Positions 27,371 to 35,191 of a stretch of 37,918 bases of DNA are shown here, piece by piece. The translations under genes were made by a program, and so were the position numbers. Below the pieces are notes generated by a model that had not been told where the DNA came from, searched no databases, and saw nothing but the letters and a program-made list of their open reading frames with translations. The stretch covers positions 1 through 37,918 of the forward strand of contig JAOAHY010000013.1 of NCBI GenBank assembly GCA_026414995.1, given 5' to 3'. The stretch's first letter is position 1. Each line of letters opens with the position of its first letter. Origin of the DNA: Caldisericia bacterium (lineage in GTDB: Bacteria > Caldisericota > Caldisericia > B22-G15).

Positions 27371-27438
27371 CATAAAAACCAATGAAATTATAAATCTATT
27401 TTTTAATCATTTTATCGTTAAAAAGTTGTTAATTAAAT

Positions 27439-28044
27439 TTACTTTTCTTCTTTTCTATCAAGTAGTGCTTGAATTAAAGAAGAGTCATCTATAGATTCAA
27501 GATATGTTGTTCCTGATATTCCTCTTGCAAGTGATGAAATTTTTAAATCATATTTTTTAAGAATTTTTTTTATATATTCTTTTGTAATATCTCCTTCCCA
27601 TGTTGGAGATAAAGCAAAAATTACCTCTTTAACATCTCCACTTTTAACTCTTTCTTCAAGGGAACTTATTGTAAGGTGCTCTATTCCAAGACCTTGTGTA
27701 GTGGAAATATGCCCTCCTAAAACATGATATATCCCCTTATAATAACCCAATGATTCTATTCTAATTAAATCCTTTATATCTTCAACCACAAGAATTATTG
27801 ATTTATCTCTAGTTATATCTTTACATATTAAGCAAGTATCTTCATTTTCAGCTAAATTAAAGCAAATTCTACATGTTTTAACATTTTTTCTTAAATTTTT
27901 AATACTTAAAATTAATTCATCTACTAAATCTTCTTTAGTTCTTAATAAAAAAAGGGAAATTCTTTCTGCGCTTTTTGGTCCAATCCCTGGAAGTTTAGAT
28001 AAAATTTCAATTAATTTGTTTAAACTTTTAGGATATTGATACAT
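27439..28044 (-). CDS. recR: Recombination mediator RecR
   Basis: RecR works with RecF and RecO in gap repair. The 201 residues are the usual length. A helix-hairpin-helix (L-P-G-I-G-P-K-S-A-E-R, about 18-28) is followed by a zinc finger with C58, C61, C71 and C74, then the TOPRIM domain beginning I-I-L-V-V-E-D-I-K-D (about 79-88) and a C-terminal Walker-like segment. The ATG starts 2 nt after the mrp stop with no Shine-Dalgarno, so translational coupling to mrp is likely. The oriC region follows directly. Confidence 0.96.
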   Translation of the reverse strand: MYQYPKSLNKLIEILSKLPGIGPKSAERISLFLLRTKEDLVDELILSIKNLRKNVKTCRICFNLAENEDTCLICKDITRDKSIILVVEDIKDLIRIESLGYYKGIYHVLGGHISTTQGLGIEHLTISSLEERVKSGDVKEVIFALSPTWEGDITKEYIKKILKKYDLKISSLARGISGTTYLESIDDSSLIQALLDRKEEK

Positions 28045-28046
28045 AT

Positions 28047-29087
28047 TTATAAAATATTTTTTAATATTTCTTCAGATATTTTATAAAACTCTTTTGATGA
28101 TAATGAGTCAGGTTCTAATAAAACAATTGGAAATCCACTATCACTCCCTTTTCTTATATTTATTTCAATAGGAATTTTCCCTAAAAGAGGAACATTAAAA
28201 TATTTACTCAATTTCTCTCCACCACCACTTCCAAAAATTTCATATTTTTGTCCTGATTCAGGACAAATAAAATAACTCATATTTTCAATAATTCCAATAA
28301 TCTTTACATTTAATTTTTTAAATGCAATGGCAGATCTTGTAGCATCAAGAATTGAAACATCCTGTGGTGTTGTAACAACTATAACTCCATCTATAGGTAA
28401 AGAGCCACCAACTGTTAAAGTTTCATCTCCAGTTCCAGGGGGAAGATCAATCAACAAAAAGTCAAGTTTATCCCATAAAACATCATCATACAACTCTTCA
28501 ATTGCTTTTGAAATAATTGGACCTCTCCAAAGTATTGGAGAGTTGTCTTTTTCAATAAAAAAGCCAATAGATATAACTTTTATTCCATATTTTTCTATAG
28601 GCAAAATTTTTCCATCTAAAACAGTTGGTTTTTCATCTATCCCTAACATAAGTGGTATATTTGGACCATTTATATCAGCATCAAGAACTCCTACTTTTAA
28701 ATTCTTTTTTGAAAGTGAAACAGCGAGGTTTGTTGTAACAGTTGACTTTCCAACTCCGCCTTTCCCAGAAGCTATTGCAATGATATTTTTTATTCCCCCT
28801 TTTCTTTTTTTAAAAAAGATATTTAATTTTAAAGCATCAATCTCATCTTTACTCATTATCTTTAGATTTATATTAATATTCTCAAAGCCAATCTCTTTTA
28901 ATTTATTTTCAACATCTTTTTTTATTTTATCTTTTAAAGGACAATCTCCGAAAGTTAGAAATAGATCAAGAGAAATTTTTTTATCATTAATTTCTAAATT
29001 TCTAATCATATTTAATTCAATAATACTTTTATTTAATTCAGGGTCTTTAATTTCTTTTAATTTTTCAAATAATTCCTCTTTTGTCAA
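28047..29087 (-). CDS. mrp: Mrp/ApbC-type P-loop ATPase, Fe-S cluster carrier
   Basis: This 346-residue protein has an N-terminal MIP18/DUF59 domain (about 1-85, with L-T-F-G-D-C-P-L-K-D) and a C-terminal ParA/MinD-like ATPase. The deviant Walker A is G-K-G-G-V-G-K-S-T (about 108-116), and D-A-D-I-N-G-P-N and D-L-P-P-G-T-G-D-E follow. Family members assemble or carry 4Fe-4S clusters. The C-terminal C-x-x-C that holds the bridging cluster in many Mrp proteins is C275-P-E-S278 here, so its second cysteine is Ser. The start is TTG, supported by AGGAGG. It is cotranslated with recR. Confidence 0.88.
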   Translation of the reverse strand: MTKEELFEKLKEIKDPELNKSIIELNMIRNLEINDKKISLDLFLTFGDCPLKDKIKKDVENKLKEIGFENININLKIMSKDEIDALKLNIFFKKRKGGIKNIIAIASGKGGVGKSTVTTNLAVSLSKKNLKVGVLDADINGPNIPLMLGIDEKPTVLDGKILPIEKYGIKVISIGFFIEKDNSPILWRGPIISKAIEELYDDVLWDKLDFLLIDLPPGTGDETLTVGGSLPIDGVIVVTTPQDVSILDATRSAIAFKKLNVKIIGIIENMSYFICPESGQKYEIFGSGGGEKLSKYFNVPLLGKIPIEINIRKGSDSGFPIVLLEPDSLSSKEFYKISEEILKNIL

Positions 29088-29098
29088 TTATCCTCCTA

Positions 29099-30475
29099 CT
29101 AATCAAAAACATACCTTTTAAAGTTTGCTTTTTTATTAAAAATTATATAAAGATATATGCCTTTAAACATAATGTCTGTTGCCATAGCAACCCATGCGCC
29201 AAACATACCAAGAGTTAATATTTTCACCAAAACAAATGCAGCGGGTATCCTAATTAGGTACATACCAATAGTTGTTGCCCAAAAAGGAGAAGAAGTATTT
29301 CCTCCCCCTCTTAAACCGCCCATAAAAATTAAAACCATTGCAAAGAAAGGTTGTGCAATTGAAATTATTTTAACTGCAATTCTTGCATAATTTATAACAC
29401 TTCTCTCATCAGTAAAAATTCTTATAAATAAATCTGGGAAAAAGAATAAAAGAACACCAACTCCACTCATAATTAGAAGTGTAATTTTTAAAGAGTTATA
29501 TGTGTATTTTTTTGCAAGATCTTCATCTTCTTTTCCTATAGCTTTACCAACAAGAGTTGTTGTTGCATTTGTGAAGCCAAAGCCTGTATTAAAAGAAAGG
29601 GATTCTATGTTTATTGCAATTCTATGAGCAGCAAAAGCTTCTGTTCCAATTCCAAGAACAATATTACCAAAAAATAGATTTCCAAAAGAAAACATAAATC
29701 TTTCAAGAGATGCTGGAAAACCTATTTTAAACATATTTTTTATAATTTCAAAATTTAACTTAGTAAATTTAAAATCTACATAAAAACTTCTTTTTTTATT
29801 AAAAATCAAAACAAGATAAATTAAAAGAGCAACTCCTTTAGAAAGAGAAGTTGCAATAGCTGCTCCTTTAACACCCATTGCAGGAAATCCAAATTTACCA
29901 AAAATTAATACATAATCAAGAAAAACATTAATAGTGTTTGAAATTAGTGATAGATAAAATGGAGTCTTTGTATCACCTATTCCTCTAAAAATAGCACCAA
30001 ATATTATTGGTGAAACAAAAACAATTGAAGGAGTAATTATATAAAAGAAGTAATCACCAGCTAATTTTTTTAAAGCAACTTCACCACTAAATAAATAAAA
30101 AACTCTATATGAGAATAAAATACCAAAAATGAAAAACAAAATCGATAGAAAAATTGAAAAATATATTCCCTGCCAAACTATATCTTTAGTTTTCTCTATT
30201 TTTCCAGCACCATAATTTTGTGCAACAAGTACATTAACACCAATATTAATTGCAACCATAAGAGCAAGAAAAACAAAAATTAATTGATTTGCGAGCCCAA
30301 CTCCAGCTAGTGAAAGAGCTCCCAATCTTCCAACAAATGCCATATCAACAAATGAGAATACAGTATGTAATAAATTCTCACCAACTGCTGGAATAGATAG
30401 ATTTAATATTTCTTTGTTAATATCAACATCTTCTTCTTTAAAAATTTTCTTATGATTCAGTAATAACAAATTCAT
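29099..30475 (-). CDS. MATE-family efflux transporter
   Basis: This 458-residue membrane protein has about twelve hydrophobic segments in two similar halves. The first half begins near residue 27 with L-S-I-P-A-V-G-E-N-L-L-H-T-V-F-S-F-V-D, the MATE/NorM hallmark region, followed by G-R-L-G-A-L-S-L-A-G-V-G-L-A. The G-A-I-F-R-G-I-G-D-T-K-T-P-F segment (about 165-178) is conserved in the family. Members export drugs, metabolites or organic cations using Na+ or H+ gradients; the substrate here is unknown. The ATG lies 11 nt after a TATAAA-like -10 and has no Shine-Dalgarno. Confidence 0.93.
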   Translation of the reverse strand: MNLLLLNHKKIFKEEDVDINKEILNLSIPAVGENLLHTVFSFVDMAFVGRLGALSLAGVGLANQLIFVFLALMVAINIGVNVLVAQNYGAGKIEKTKDIVWQGIYFSIFLSILFFIFGILFSYRVFYLFSGEVALKKLAGDYFFYIITPSIVFVSPIIFGAIFRGIGDTKTPFYLSLISNTINVFLDYVLIFGKFGFPAMGVKGAAIATSLSKGVALLIYLVLIFNKKRSFYVDFKFTKLNFEIIKNMFKIGFPASLERFMFSFGNLFFGNIVLGIGTEAFAAHRIAINIESLSFNTGFGFTNATTTLVGKAIGKEDEDLAKKYTYNSLKITLLIMSGVGVLLFFFPDLFIRIFTDERSVINYARIAVKIISIAQPFFAMVLIFMGGLRGGGNTSSPFWATTIGMYLIRIPAAFVLVKILTLGMFGAWVAMATDIMFKGIYLYIIFNKKANFKRYVFD

Positions 30476-30486
30476 ATCAATCTTTA

Positions 30487-30517
30487 TTTATATTAATTTA
30501 AAATAAAAATTTGTCAA
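30487..30517 (-). promoter_or_regulatory. Probable promoter of the MATE gene
   Basis: On the minus strand a consensus TTGACA (plus-strand 30512-30517) is followed after 19 bp by TATAAA (plus-strand 30487-30492), 11 nt before the ATG. The spacing is longer than ideal. The -35 overlaps the -35 of the divergent rplS promoter. Confidence 0.45.
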
Positions 30518-30539
30518 CTTTTTAAATGTGTGATATTAT
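30511..30539 (+). promoter_or_regulatory. rplS promoter
   Basis: TTGTCA (30511-30516) and TATTAT (30534-30539) are 17 bp apart, and the -10 is preceded by TG at the extended position (TGATATTAT). The transcript would carry a leader of about 44 nt with an AAGGAGG site at 30577-30583 before the start at 30590. The leader also holds a short inverted repeat (TAAAAGA / TCTTTTA, 30555-30570). Confidence 0.7.
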
Positions 30540-30589
30540 ATATTAGATTTTCTTTAAAAGAAGTCTTTTACTACTCAAGGAGGAATAAG

Positions 30590-31009
30590 ATGAGAGAGAT
30601 TAAACTTGTTGAAAACAGTTTTTTAAGGAATGATTTACCTCAATTTAAACCAGGAGATACATTAAGGGTATATATAAAAATAAAAGAAGGCGGAAAAGAA
30701 AGAATACAAATTTTTGAAGGAATATGTATTGCAAGAACTGGTGGAGGAATAAGAGAAACATTCACAGTAAGAAAAGTTTCATTTGGTGTTGGTGTTGAAA
30801 AGATATTCCCACTTCACTCCCCATCAATTGATAAAATTGAAGTTGTAAGATTTGGTGATGTTAGAAGAGCAAAACTCTATTATCTAAGAGAACTAAAAGG
30901 TAAAAAAGCAAGAGTTAAAGAAAAGATAAAAACAAAGAAAATTTTTGAAGAGATATTAACTGAAGAAAATCAGGAAGAAACAACTAATAATGAAGAAAAT
31001 TTAAATTAA
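30590..31009 (+). CDS. rplS: 50S ribosomal protein L19
   Basis: This large-subunit ribosomal protein lies at the 30S-50S interface. The true start is ATG 30590 (M-R-E-I-K-L-V-E), with AAGGAGG 6 nt upstream. A longer in-frame reading from 30530 would begin inside the promoter. The 139 residues contain [18 protein letters not shown] and the typical [17 protein letters not shown] (about 88-104). A Lys- then Glu/Asn-rich tail of about 30 residues follows. It leads an rplS-lepB-rnhB operon, a common order, but trmD is not upstream. Confidence 0.96.
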   Translation: MREIKLVENSFLRNDLPQFKPGDTLRVYIKIKEGGKERIQIFEGICIARTGGGIRETFTVRKVSFGVGVEKIFPLHSPSIDKIEVVRFGDVRRAKLYYLRELKGKKARVKEKIKTKKIFEEILTEENQEETTNNEENLN

Positions 31010-31012
31010 TTT

Positions 31013-31537
31013 ATGAATAAAGTTGTAAGAGAAATTATTAGTTGGATTCTTACTTTTGTTATTGCTTTTGTCTTAGCATTTGGAATAAGAACATTTATAT
31101 TTGAACCATATAGAGTGCAAATGTCTTCAATGAACCCAACTTTGTATGAAAATGATCTTATAATGGTTAATAAACTCATCTATAGATTTAGAGATCCTAA
31201 AAGAGGAGAAGTTGTTATTTTTAAACCACCTTATGGAGATAAAGATTATGTAAAAAGAGTTATAGGTCTTCCAGGCGAAACAATAGAAATTAGGGATGGT
31301 TTTGTTTATATAAATGGAAATAAATTAAATGAAAGTTATATAAAAAATTCTACCCCTGGGATTTATGGACCACTTGAAATTCCAGAAGGAACTGTTTTTG
31401 TTATGGGAGATAATCGAGGGAATTCCCTTGATTCAAGAGAATTTGGACCAATTGATATAAAAACAATAGATGGTAGAGCGGATTTTGTATTTTGGCCTTT
31501 AAATCATATAAAAAATTTAAACAATGTTAAATGGTGA
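31013..31537 (+). CDS. lepB: Signal peptidase I
   Basis: This membrane protease removes Sec signal peptides. The 174-residue protein has one N-terminal transmembrane segment (about 8-28). The catalytic Ser39 lies in S-S-M-N-P-T and the general base Lys81 in Y-V-K-R-V-I-G-L-P-G-E. The G-D-N-R-G-N-S-L-D-S-R-E-F-G-P-I box is near 129-144. The start has no clear Shine-Dalgarno and lies 3 nt after the rplS stop. It would process the secreted proteins at the left of this window. Confidence 0.95.
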   Translation: MNKVVREIISWILTFVIAFVLAFGIRTFIFEPYRVQMSSMNPTLYENDLIMVNKLIYRFRDPKRGEVVIFKPPYGDKDYVKRVIGLPGETIEIRDGFVYINGNKLNESYIKNSTPGIYGPLEIPEGTVFVMGDNRGNSLDSREFGPIDIKTIDGRADFVFWPLNHIKNLNNVKW

Positions 31538-32189
31538 TAAATTATATATTGGAATTGATGAAGCTGGAAGGGGCGCTATTGCTGGGCCACTTGTTGTTGC
31601 ATCATTTTTATACAATAAAGAAATACCTTTATTTGTAAAAGATTCTAAAAAATTATGTGAAGAAAAAAGAGAAGAGATTTTTAACTATTTTTTAAATGAA
31701 AAATTTTCTTTTGGAGTTGGTATAGTTAATCCTTCTTATATTGATAAAGAAGGAATAATTGAAGCCTTAAGATTAGGCATTGAACTATCTATAAATTTTG
31801 TATTAGGTAAAGAATCTACAGTTTATTGCGATAAATTTTTTGTTAATTACAAAATTTTTGAAAATTATTCTCTTTATTATGGTGAAAAAAAGAAAGATTT
31901 CGAAATTATAATTTTTATAGATGGAAATACACCTTTTTTAAATAGATATAAAATCATTTCAATTATTGATGGAGATAATAAAATTCCTTTAATTAGCGCT
32001 GCATCAATTGTAGCCAAAGTAATAAGAGATAAAATAATGATGAAAATAAGTAATATTTATAAAGATTATGAATTTGAAATAAACAAGGGATACGGAACAA
32101 AATCACATTTTGATAAATTGAAATCTCTTGGTTTTACAAATTGTCATAGAAAAACTTTTTTAAAGAATTTTATAGGAGGTAATTTATGA
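31524..32189 (+). CDS. rnhB: Ribonuclease HII
   Basis: It cuts RNA in RNA-DNA hybrids and at single ribonucleotides. The 221-residue protein has the G-I-D-E-A-G-R-G motif at 10-17 with catalytic D12 and E13, another catalytic Asp likely in V-Y-C-D near 103, and S-A-A-S-I-V-A-K-V-I-R-D (about 154-165) followed by the C-terminal G-Y-G-T-K-x-H. It overlaps lepB by 14 nt and the next gene by 4 nt (ATGA), indicating translational coupling. Confidence 0.95.
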   Translation: MLNGDKLYIGIDEAGRGAIAGPLVVASFLYNKEIPLFVKDSKKLCEEKREEIFNYFLNEKFSFGVGIVNPSYIDKEGIIEALRLGIELSINFVLGKESTVYCDKFFVNYKIFENYSLYYGEKKKDFEIIIFIDGNTPFLNRYKIISIIDGDNKIPLISAASIVAKVIRDKIMMKISNIYKDYEFEINKGYGTKSHFDKLKSLGFTNCHRKTFLKNFIGGNL

Positions 32190-33430
32190 AAATTGGCCTT
32201 ATTCCAATAAGTTCAGATGAATCTAAAAGAGCTCTTGAATTAAATTTTTTAAATGAAGTTAAATCTTATTTAGAGAAAAAAGGATTTCATTCTGAAGAGG
32301 TGAAAGAAAGCGAAAAATATGATTTTAATATATTTATAGTTGTTACAGGTGGAAGTGAAAAGAAGTTTTTAGATTTACACAAAAAATTAAGACCACCATA
32401 TTTTTTTATTGCAAATAAATACAACAACTCTCTTCCTGCAACTATGGAAATAATAGCTTATCTTAAAGGAGAAGGTAAAGTTTTTTTATGGGATAAAAAA
32501 AGTGAAAAAAAAGATTTATTAAGAGCACTTAATGTACTTTCAATTAAAGAAAAAATTTTTGGTAAAAAAATTGGACTTATTGGCAATCCTAGTTATTGGT
32601 TAATTTCATCTACTCCAGAATTTAAATATGTTAAAGAAAGATTTGGAATTGAAATAGTAAATTATCCTATAGAGGAGATAATTGAGAGATTTAATAAAGA
32701 GGAGATAGATAGTGAGGTTGATGATGCTATTAAAAATTTAAAAAAAAGAGCAATAGAATTAAAAGATATAGATGAAGAAGATATAAAAAAAGCATTTAAA
32801 TTTTATAAATTATTAAAAGATGTAGTAATAAAAAATAACTTTGATGCAATTAGTGTTGAGTGTTTTAGAATAATAAAGCCTCTTGATACTACAGGTTGTC
32901 TTGCTCTTTCACTTCTTACAAGTGAAAATATTATTTCTGGATGTGAAGGTGATATTCCATCAACATTAACAATGTATATAGTTAATAAATTAACTAATAA
33001 ACACCCATTTATGGCTAATATTGCATCAATAGAAAGAGAAGGAGAAAAAACTACTGATTTGATACTTGCTCATTGTACAGTGCCCATTTCTCTTGTAAAC
33101 TCATATTTACTAACAACACATTTTGAAACAGGGAAAGGAGTTGGAATAAAAGGATTTTTCAACAAAGAGGTTGGTACATTAGTAAGAATTGGTGGAGAAA
33201 AACTAGATAAAATATTCTTTTCAAGAGCAAAAATATTAGACAATTTAAGAGAAAATTTTATGTGTAGAACTCAAATTAAAGTTAAAGTGAATGCGAAATT
33301 TGACTATTTCATCAAATATCCTCTTGGAAATCATCACATATTTATTCCCGGAGATTATACTGAAGAATTAGAGATGCTTTCAAAAATCTTTAATCTTTCT
33401 TATTACTCCCCTCAATCCTTAAAGGATTAA
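32186..33430 (+). CDS. L-fucose isomerase-like family protein
   Basis: This 414-residue protein resembles the fucose/arabinose isomerase superfamily (COG2407 type). An N-terminal alpha/beta region (about 1-170) is followed by a C-terminal catalytic-type region. Candidate metal ligands lie in I-S-V-E-C-F-R (about 224-230), G-C-E-G-D-I-P-S-T-L-T-M (about 251-262), A-H-C-T-V-P (about 296-301) and G-N-H-H-I-F-I-P-G-D-Y (near 382-392). The family includes ketol isomerases, but no sugar catabolism genes are nearby, so the substrate is unknown. GGAGG precedes the ATG, which overlaps the rnhB stop. It ends convergently with the first EamA transporter, overlapping by 41 bp. Confidence 0.75.
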   Translation: MKIGLIPISSDESKRALELNFLNEVKSYLEKKGFHSEEVKESEKYDFNIFIVVTGGSEKKFLDLHKKLRPPYFFIANKYNNSLPATMEIIAYLKGEGKVFLWDKKSEKKDLLRALNVLSIKEKIFGKKIGLIGNPSYWLISSTPEFKYVKERFGIEIVNYPIEEIIERFNKEEIDSEVDDAIKNLKKRAIELKDIDEEDIKKAFKFYKLLKDVVIKNNFDAISVECFRIIKPLDTTGCLALSLLTSENIISGCEGDIPSTLTMYIVNKLTNKHPFMANIASIEREGEKTTDLILAHCTVPISLVNSYLLTTHFETGKGVGIKGFFNKEVGTLVRIGGEKLDKIFFSRAKILDNLRENFMCRTQIKVKVNAKFDYFIKYPLGNHHIFIPGDYTEELEMLSKIFNLSYYSPQSLKD

Positions 33431-34283
33431 CAAGAAAAAGGCCAAGTATAATAAAAATTCCTCCTATTAAAGATAAATTAGAAAGTTTTTCTTTTAAAAA
33501 AACTATTCCACTTATTGTTCCAATTATTGGATTTAAATAAATAAATGAACTTGCAGTTGAGGCCTCTTTGTATTTTAAACCTTTATACCAAAATATATAA
33601 CCAAAAAGAATTGAGAGAAAGCCAAGATAAAATATAGAAATTAGTGTTAAGTGATTTATGTTTAACAATTCTTTTATATTTGAGGTTCTTATAAAAGGAA
33701 ATAGCATTATTGTGCCTATAAATATAATCCAAATTGTTGTATCTAAGGGGTCATATTTTTTAAAAAGAGGTTTTGACAAAATAGTTGAAGTAACCCAAGA
33801 TAATACTGATAGTAAACTAAAAAAAGCACCTAAAAAACTTTCTATTTTAAAACCATATGATATTCCATATGTTAAAAAAATAACACCTACAAAAGAAATA
33901 AATAGACCAAATCCTTTTTTAATAGATATTTTTTCTTTTAAAAATATTGAAGATAAAAAGGTAGTTAAAACTGGATTAAGCCCTGATATAAGAGATGCAG
34001 TTGAAGCATTTATTAATGTCTCTGCCTTATTAATTGAAAGATGATAACCTGGAACATTCAAAAATGAAAGAAGAATTATTTTAATAATATCCTCTTTTTT
34101 TATAATTTTAATTTTATAAAGTGAGGGAAAGCAAAACAAAAAGGGAAAAATAATAAAAAACCTTGATGCTGCTAAAGATAAAGGAGAGAGTTCTCTTGTT
34201 GCAATTTTTATCATAACATAAGAATTTGCCCAAATAATTAACACTATAAAAAGCATAAGATTTATAAAAACAACTTTTTTCAT
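33390..34283 (-). CDS. EamA/DMT-family transporter (copy 1)
   Basis: This 297-residue integral membrane protein has about ten hydrophobic helices in two EamA repeats. The first opens with L-I-I-W-A-N-S-Y-V-M-I-K (about 16-27); the second ends with L-N-P-I-I-G-T-I-S-G-I-V-F-L-K-E-K-L-S, the classic EamA repeat end, and G-G-I-F-I-I-L-G-L-F-L-V. Family members export amino acids, metabolites or nucleotide sugars; the substrate is not predictable. A TATAAT lies 9 nt upstream of its start. A second EamA gene lies next upstream. Its 3' end overlaps the fucose-isomerase-like gene. Confidence 0.92.
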   Translation of the reverse strand: MKKVVFINLMLFIVLIIWANSYVMIKIATRELSPLSLAASRFFIIFPFLFCFPSLYKIKIIKKEDIIKIILLSFLNVPGYHLSINKAETLINASTASLISGLNPVLTTFLSSIFLKEKISIKKGFGLFISFVGVIFLTYGISYGFKIESFLGAFFSLLSVLSWVTSTILSKPLFKKYDPLDTTIWIIFIGTIMLFPFIRTSNIKELLNINHLTLISIFYLGFLSILFGYIFWYKGLKYKEASTASSFIYLNPIIGTISGIVFLKEKLSNLSLIGGIFIILGLFLVNPLRIEGSNKKD

Positions 34284-34292
34284 AGATTTTTA

Positions 34293-34298
34293 ATTATA
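34293..34298 (-). promoter_or_regulatory. -10 box of a near-leaderless promoter for EamA copy 1
   Basis: On the minus strand TATAAT (plus-strand ATTATA at 34293-34298) lies 9 nt before the ATG at 34283, with no Shine-Dalgarno between them. The predicted leader is 0-3 nt. No good -35 is visible. Confidence 0.55.
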
Positions 34299-34317
34299 AT
34301 ACAAAAATTTAAAAATC

Positions 34318-35157
34318 TTATTCTTTTTCTGAAATAGTTATTCCTAAAATAATTAAAATTGCACCTAAAATTTCTAATGTTTTTGGAATTTCATTAAAAA
34401 ATATTATCCCAAGTAAAGTAGCACCAATAGGTTCTCCAAGAATTGTTAAACTTATAAAAATTGGCGAGAAAAATTTTAAAGAAAAATTTATGATTGAGTG
34501 TCCAATTACTTGTGGTAAAAGTGCTATTAAAAATAAAAGAAAAAACTCTCTTTTTTGTAAATATATAAGATTTTCTTTTAATATTAAAGATAAAGATAGT
34601 AAAACAAAAAAACTTATTAAATAAACTCTAAATATTATATTTATTAAATCATATTTTTTTCTTAATGAATAATTTGTAATTATATAAAGTGATGCAAAAA
34701 TTGCACCAATTAGTGCAAGTGAATTTCCTTTTATATTTGCTGAAAATTCTCCGACATAAGACATAAGAAAAATACCAAATATTGAAAGAATGATTGCTAA
34801 GAAAGTTTTAATTTTTAATCTCTTTTTAAATAAAAAATATGAAAAGATTGAAACAAAAATTGGATTTGTTGTTACAAGAACTGTTGAACTCATAATTGTT
34901 GTAAATTTTAATGAAGTAATCCATGTATAGAAATGTAATGCTAGAAAAATTCCTGATAATAAAAACAAATAGCCTTCTCTTTCAATCTTTTTCTTTTTTA
35001 AAATAAAAATTGGAAGTAAAATAAGTGAACTTATTCCCATTCTATATGTTGCAATAACAAGTGGAGTTGATTCTGACATTTTTATAAATATTGCTGAAAA
35101 AGAAATCGTTAAAATTCCTATAAATAATAAAATATAAAGAAACCATTTTTTCTCCAT
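34318..35157 (-). CDS. EamA/DMT-family transporter (copy 2)
   Basis: This 279-residue, roughly ten-helix membrane protein has two EamA repeats. The first half ends with V-S-I-F-S-Y-F-L-F-K-K-R-L (about 103-115) and the second with T-I-L-G-E-P-I-G-A-T-L-L-G-I-I-F-F-N-E-I-P (about 237-257). It is related in family to, but clearly different from, the neighbouring copy, so it is an old duplication or two independent members. Substrate unknown. The ATG has no Shine-Dalgarno; a TATAAT lies 7 nt upstream. It is divergent from mnmG. Confidence 0.92.
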   Translation of the reverse strand: MEKKWFLYILLFIGILTISFSAIFIKMSESTPLVIATYRMGISSLILLPIFILKKKKIEREGYLFLLSGIFLALHFYTWITSLKFTTIMSSTVLVTTNPIFVSIFSYFLFKKRLKIKTFLAIILSIFGIFLMSYVGEFSANIKGNSLALIGAIFASLYIITNYSLRKKYDLINIIFRVYLISFFVLLSLSLILKENLIYLQKREFFLLFLIALLPQVIGHSIINFSLKFFSPIFISLTILGEPIGATLLGIIFFNEIPKTLEILGAILIILGITISEKE

Positions 35158-35164
35158 AAGTTAA

Positions 35165-35170
35165 ATTATA
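35165..35170 (-). promoter_or_regulatory. -10 box of a leaderless promoter for EamA copy 2
   Basis: On the minus strand TATAAT (plus-strand ATTATA, 35165-35170) lies 7 nt before the ATG at 35157. There is no Shine-Dalgarno. Its expected -35 region would overlap the mnmG start codon. Confidence 0.6.
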
Positions 35171-35173
35171 ATA

Positions 35174-35182
35174 TGATATAAT
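35174..35182 (+). promoter_or_regulatory. Extended -10 of a near-leaderless mnmG promoter
   Basis: TGATATAAT at 35174-35182 is a perfect extended -10 (TGnTATAAT). The -10 ends 9 nt before the mnmG ATG at 35192. No -35 match and no Shine-Dalgarno are visible. Confidence 0.65.
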
Positions 35183-35191
35183 TTAATTCCT

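Larger units (their letters stand above)
27245..27438. other. Probable replication origin (oriC) upstream of dnaA
   Basis: This 194-bp gap between dnaA and recR holds four copies of TTTTCCACA. Two are in direct tandem on the plus strand (27248-27256 and 27257-27265), one is inverted (27272-27280), and one is again on the plus strand (27313-27321). The last two are the cores of a perfect 16-bp inverted repeat (GTTGCTTGTGGAAAAC at 27266-27281; its complement at 27312-27327). From about 27331 to 27438 the DNA is almost pure A+T and could be the unwinding element. The dnaA-dnaN-recF-gyrB cluster beside it and mnmG about 8 kb away fit an origin. Confidence 0.78.

Noticed and set aside
28327-29121. 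Open frame of 264 codons opposite mrp
   Set aside because: It is antisense to clear Mrp motifs, has no ribosome binding site, and shows no recognisable domain.
30530-30589. N-terminal extension of L19 from an upstream in-frame start
   Set aside because: It overlaps the -10 box, and the ATG at 30590 has an excellent Shine-Dalgarno and the family N-terminus.
33390-35157. Recent tandem duplication of the two EamA genes
   Set aside because: The two proteins differ along their whole length, so they are not a recent copy, and no DNA repeat is visible.
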